Origin: Desulfobacteraceae bacterium
GTDB lineage: Bacteria > Desulfobacterota > Desulfobacteria > Desulfobacterales > SG8-13
Reading direction: 5' to 3'
Assembly: GCA_029287875.1 (NCBI GenBank)
Contig: JARFQH010000315.1
Span: 1-8,315 of the forward strand
Length of the DNA stretch: 8,315 nt
Shown here: in pieces, positions 6,401 to 8,315 of the stretch
Layout of the letters: each line of letters starts with the position of its first letter
Position numbering within the stretch: the stretch's first letter is position 1
Notes under the pieces: generated by a model
Databases searched by the model: none
Seen by the model: only the letters and a program-made list of their open reading frames with translations
Told to the model about the DNA's origin: nothing
Position numbers and translations under genes: made by a program

Positions 6401-7863
6401 GCCAACCACGGTATTTGGGCACATGCCGCGTAGAAATCAGCCCGGACGGCGATCACGATCCGCACCTTGCTGTCGGCCGGATCCGTCATGGCTGAAAGAG
6501 CAGCGATAAACTTGCTGCGAAGTGCTGCGGGGGATAGTGTGAACAATTCCTCGAATTGATCGATGCAAAGCAACAAAGGGTTTTCTGAACGATCAACGCC
6601 GCCCAGATGGCGTGCCATGGTCGGGTGTGCGATGACATCTTCAAGGGACACGGAAGCGGTAGCGGACGGTGAATGCCTCGTCACCTGGAAATAGAGCTCG
6701 GATAGGGGATCTCGCCCCGGTGTGAACAGATTGACCGACCAGGTCTCGCTTCCCGGAATGGCGCCGGCTTTAAGCGCCGGAATGAGACCGGCTCGTACCA
6801 GCGAGGATTTGCCGCTTCCGGACGGCCCACCTACCACAAGTACCCGGTTGAACTGAATGCGCCGCACGATGTCGTCGATGAGGGCTTCTCTCCCGAAAAA
6901 GAAACGGGCGTCTTCCGGTTGGTAGGCCGCCAGTCCCTTGTATGGACAGGCCGTTTCCAGTGAGGCCACTTCGGTGGGCAAACCATCCTGGGCCTCAGCC
7001 GCTTCGTTGGCGAGCATCGCGTGAGCGGCTGCCCGCCAGCTTTCTATGGAGCTGAAGCGGGACTCTGGTTCTATCGCCATGCCCTGTTCGATCACCCCGC
7101 GCCATAAGTCCGGCAAGTCGGCCAGGTATTTCCTCACACCACTCACCGCCGGTGGCGGCTCCCCGGTCAACACATGCAAGAGCATGGCGGTGGCGGCATA
7201 AACATCTGCAGCCGGCGTGATCTCCGCGGTGGGATCGCCCTGCTCGGGCGATTGATAGAGCGGCGTACCGCCAACGACAGTTGCAGTTGAGGCGCGTTTC
7301 AGGAGGTCTTTGGCAATACCCAGATCACTAATTAGGATGCGCTCGTCGGTCCCGACGATTCCAGCAGGTGGTAACGGGGATCCGGCTGCAGACGCGTCAT
7401 AGTCAACCGTTCCCCTGCGCGCAAGCTGGAACAGGATATTAGCGGGTTTGATGTCTCGGTGCACGACGCCTGCCTCGTGAATCGCAGACAGCCCGTCGGC
7501 CACGGCGTCTACCAGCGCCATGATACTCTGCGGGTCCGAGTCTTGGTAATCCGGGCGGCGTTTAAGGCGCGGTGCAAGTGTGCCCCGATCCGCAAAGTCC
7601 ATAACGAAATAGGGACGTCCGTCGTTGAGTCGACCCACGTCATGGACCGTGACAACATTCGGAGACCGAATACGCCGCAGCAGGCGGGCTTCATCAAGGA
7701 ATCTGAATTGGATTTCTTCGTTCTCGGCCAGGCTATGACGCAGTATCTTAAGCGCGACAGAACATTCCAGTTCCTCATCCCAGGCTCGCAAGACCACCGC
7801 GAATCCGCCAGTTGCTATTTCATCGCGGACTTTAAAGCGACCGACATAAGAAGGCAACATCAT
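3433..7863 (-). CDS. Membrane-spanning Ser/Thr kinase - nSTAND NTPase - double WD40 propeller protein
   Basis: This 1476-aa protein has four parts. (1) A Hanks-type Ser/Thr kinase (about 6-285): glycine loop IATGGFAVV (16-24), K39, helix-C E58, HRDIKPAN (135-142), DLG (180-182) in place of DFG, SPE (205-207), D220 and R269. The catalytic residues are all present, so it should be active. (2) An nSTAND1-like P-loop NTPase beginning CPYKGLAAY (306-314) and FFFGRE (321-326): Walker A GPSGSGKS (346-353), Walker B LLLCIDQFEE (430-439), VRADF (473-477), then GSLPLLAHALVETW (538-551) and a winged-helix region to about 703. (3) A basic stretch (742-751) and one membrane span (about 751-775). (4) A helical linker (779-847) and 14 WD40 repeats (about 861-1445), enough for two seven-bladed propellers, then a tail with ACKIGK and RQYLG. 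Positive charges before the span place the kinase and NTPase inside and the propellers outside. It follows the secreted-protein gene by 15 nt. The Met-Met start suits the kinase boundary, although the ribosome site is poor. It is probably a signal-gated kinase; its ligand and targets are unknown. Confidence 0.93.
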   Translation of the reverse strand: MMLPSYVGRFKVRDEIATGGFAVVLRAWDEELECSVALKILRHSLAENEEIQFRFLDEARLLRRIRSPNVVTVHDVGRLNDGRPYFVMDFADRGTLAPRLKRRPDYQDSDPQSIMALVDAVADGLSAIHEAGVVHRDIKPANILFQLARRGTVDYDASAAGSPLPPAGIVGTDERILISDLGIAKDLLKRASTATVVGGTPLYQSPEQGDPTAEITPAADVYAATAMLLHVLTGEPPPAVSGVRKYLADLPDLWRGVIEQGMAIEPESRFSSIESWRAAAHAMLANEAAEAQDGLPTEVASLETACPYKGLAAYQPEDARFFFGREALIDDIVRRIQFNRVLVVGGPSGSGKSSLVRAGLIPALKAGAIPGSETWSVNLFTPGRDPLSELYFQVTRHSPSATASVSLEDVIAHPTMARHLGGVDRSENPLLLCIDQFEELFTLSPAALRSKFIAALSAMTDPADSKVRIVIAVRADFYAACAQIPWLAERITSNQVLVGPMTNPELRRAVSEPARPMGLILERGLVDLIVEEAGNETGSLPLLAHALVETWIRREGNVMTLEGFYAAGGVAGAISQTADAIFEHRFDPAEREATKRLFLRLVTPGEGTSDTRRLLARSEIEHDSNPVVMHRVVECLTEARLLTVDDTNVQIAHEALLRTWPRLRGWIEESRDDLRTRQRISRAATEWDAEGRDFDLLYRGTPLLSTLEWAGQNPDQLGELERIFLDASAETKAKAEAIAMERKQRRRRVRRVTVAVLSLLALGATMASVVAFIALREARLNEERAELATIEAHDQFAGALGAAAYGLVEADPLLALSLGAEAVVRAETQPPAYDARATMLAARRTLSQSGPFLVGSPIPAGDALSIAVSPDGAMLASAQREGTIDIIDTATRRPFGPSLRGHNGGVRDVEFSPDGRWLASAGADGTVRLWAVDEGLSDRGRKIGEVGDVVMGVCFGPDGSIIATGNGDGTVQLWDVVQGQPIGAPLIDLALGFNVVEFSPDGRGLVASIHDGTIYGWAIPSREPVFEPISGAHTSHLLKLAFSPTGDRFATASTDGTSMVLEYPTGRLIGPAFGKDHQIGAVVFTPDGRVLIGGNADGAVSMWDMNRQVTIKTTPSGHSQSIVDAGLSEDGRLLATLGQDQVIRLWSFDSTHPLAGERHVAGKSAKGVAFSGDGKYLAAGDDSGTVQVWELENFEDPTILKGHGHQVWALAFSPDGRILASGDRSGQVRLWNLANGTLQRTFEAHEGAVWSLAFRPDGNQIVSTGDMRVRLWAVETEALVRTLENKKGRITRAVLSPDGALLAVTTTEGSVTVWDLDGASVVREIEADDNVIWSAAFSPDTRHLATASSDEVVTLWNLATGDQLAAFTGHTGGATDLSYLADGVTLAVLDRSGMLHWWDAQTGRRLSDAWPAHPGTSWRLAVHPDGERFATAGDDGKVKVWDELSIDRACKIGKLAFDSVRRRQYLGQGERSLACD

Positions 7864-7878
7864 GCCCGCACCGAACCG

Positions 7879-8315
7879 CTAAAATTTATCACTCACATCG
7901 ACGCAATGAAAAACCTTGACGTCGAGAATATTGTGATTACGGTCGGCCGAGCTGACGCAGATGGTAACGGCGTCGCCGCGCACACTGGTCGACGCAGCAC
8001 CCTGAGTGATGTAGGTCGGATAATCGGCGTGCCGGTGCCAACGCCCCTGCTCGACGCCATGGACCGTCTGCGCATTTCTACCGACCTGCTCAACCGTGAA
8101 ATTCTCTCCCCACCAGACGTGAAAGTGGTTTTTTGAGACATCGGGCATGAAGTTGGCTTTGAAGGTGATCTCCAGTTCATCGCCCGACCGGGTCACTTCC
8201 AGGATCTTGACATCACAACCATCCACCGGGCAGGCGTTTGGCATAGCGGCCAATGCGAGCCCGCTAGCGCCGCTCATTGTCATTGCGACGACACCGACTA
8301 TCATCACCCAAACCC
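7879..8315 (-). CDS. Secreted 4-Cys protein of unknown family (5' end probably outside window)
   Basis: The frame runs from the right edge to TAG at 7879-7881. A GTG at 8307 and ATG at 8304 could be starts, but the frame stays open to the edge (codons for V-W precede the GTG). The visible N-terminus lacks the positive charges of a signal peptide, so the true start is probably beyond the window. Counting from the GTG, a hydrophobic run with small residues (3-21) ends GLALAA, a plausible signal-peptidase site, so the protein is likely exported. The mature part, about 120 aa, has four cysteines (C26, C31, C117, C135) that could form disulfides, plus HFHVWW (61-66), WHRHADYP (90-97) and a beta-rich pattern. 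The clustered histidines might bind a metal. I recognise no named family. The stop is 15 nt before the kinase start on the same strand, so the two are probably co-transcribed and the product may act with the kinase's extracytoplasmic propellers. Confidence 0.75.
   Translation of the reverse strand, partial: VWVMIVGVVAMTMSGASGLALAAMPNACPVDGCDVKILEVTRSGDELEITFKANFMPDVSKNHFHVWWGENFTVEQVGRNAQTVHGVEQGRWHRHADYPTYITQGAASTSVRGDAVTICVSSADRNHNILDVKVFHCVDVSDKF

Noticed and set aside
7459..8136. 225-codon open frame on the plus strand opposite the kinase start and secreted-protein gene
   Set aside because: It runs antisense across two well-supported genes, has no recognisable domain, and is explained by codon bias of the opposite strand.

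Overview
The window looks like part of a Gram-negative bacterial chromosome. It carries a binding-protein-dependent ABC permease, a YqgE/AlgH-family protein with an apparent export signal, and an exported small protein. A large eukaryote-like kinase with WD40 propellers would suit a developmentally complex or environmental lineage such as Desulfobacterota or Myxococcota; this placement is an impression, not a result. Coding regions are moderately GC-rich and the two main intergenic spaces are AT-rich and structured.

Layout. (1) 1-242, minus strand: the N-terminal 80 codons of a PotB-type ABC permease running off the left edge. (2) 243-752: a divergent control region with a TTGACA promoter for the permease, a 13-bp inverted repeat whose arms resemble GntR-family half-sites spaced about five helical turns apart, and a 9-bp tandem repeat. 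(3) 753-2212, plus strand: a possible 32-codon leader ORF whose stop overlaps (GTGA) the GTG start of a 454-aa pyridine nucleotide-disulfide oxidoreductase that most resembles actinobacterial mycothione reductase. (4) 2213-2506: a convergent intergenic space filled with two long imperfect inverted repeats (2225-2348 and 2358-2453) plus a small hairpin; the first looks like a miniature inverted-repeat element. (5) 2507-3259, minus strand: a YqgE/AlgH-family protein with an unusual N-terminal hydrophobic signal. (6) 3433-8315, minus strand: an apparent two-gene unit, with a secreted 4-Cys protein of unknown family (start probably beyond the right edge) followed after 15 nt by a 1476-aa protein with Ser/Thr kinase, nSTAND-type P-loop NTPase, one membrane span and 14 WD40 repeats, enough for two seven-bladed propellers.

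How it may work. The basic stretch before the single membrane span puts the kinase and NTPase in the cytoplasm and the WD40 propellers outside. The small exported protein made from the same unit is therefore a natural candidate partner or ligand for the propellers. This is an inference, but it is the most interesting hypothesis in the window. The permease and the thiol-disulfide reductase are divergent and may share a regulator. No tRNA, rRNA, CRISPR array or transposase gene was seen.
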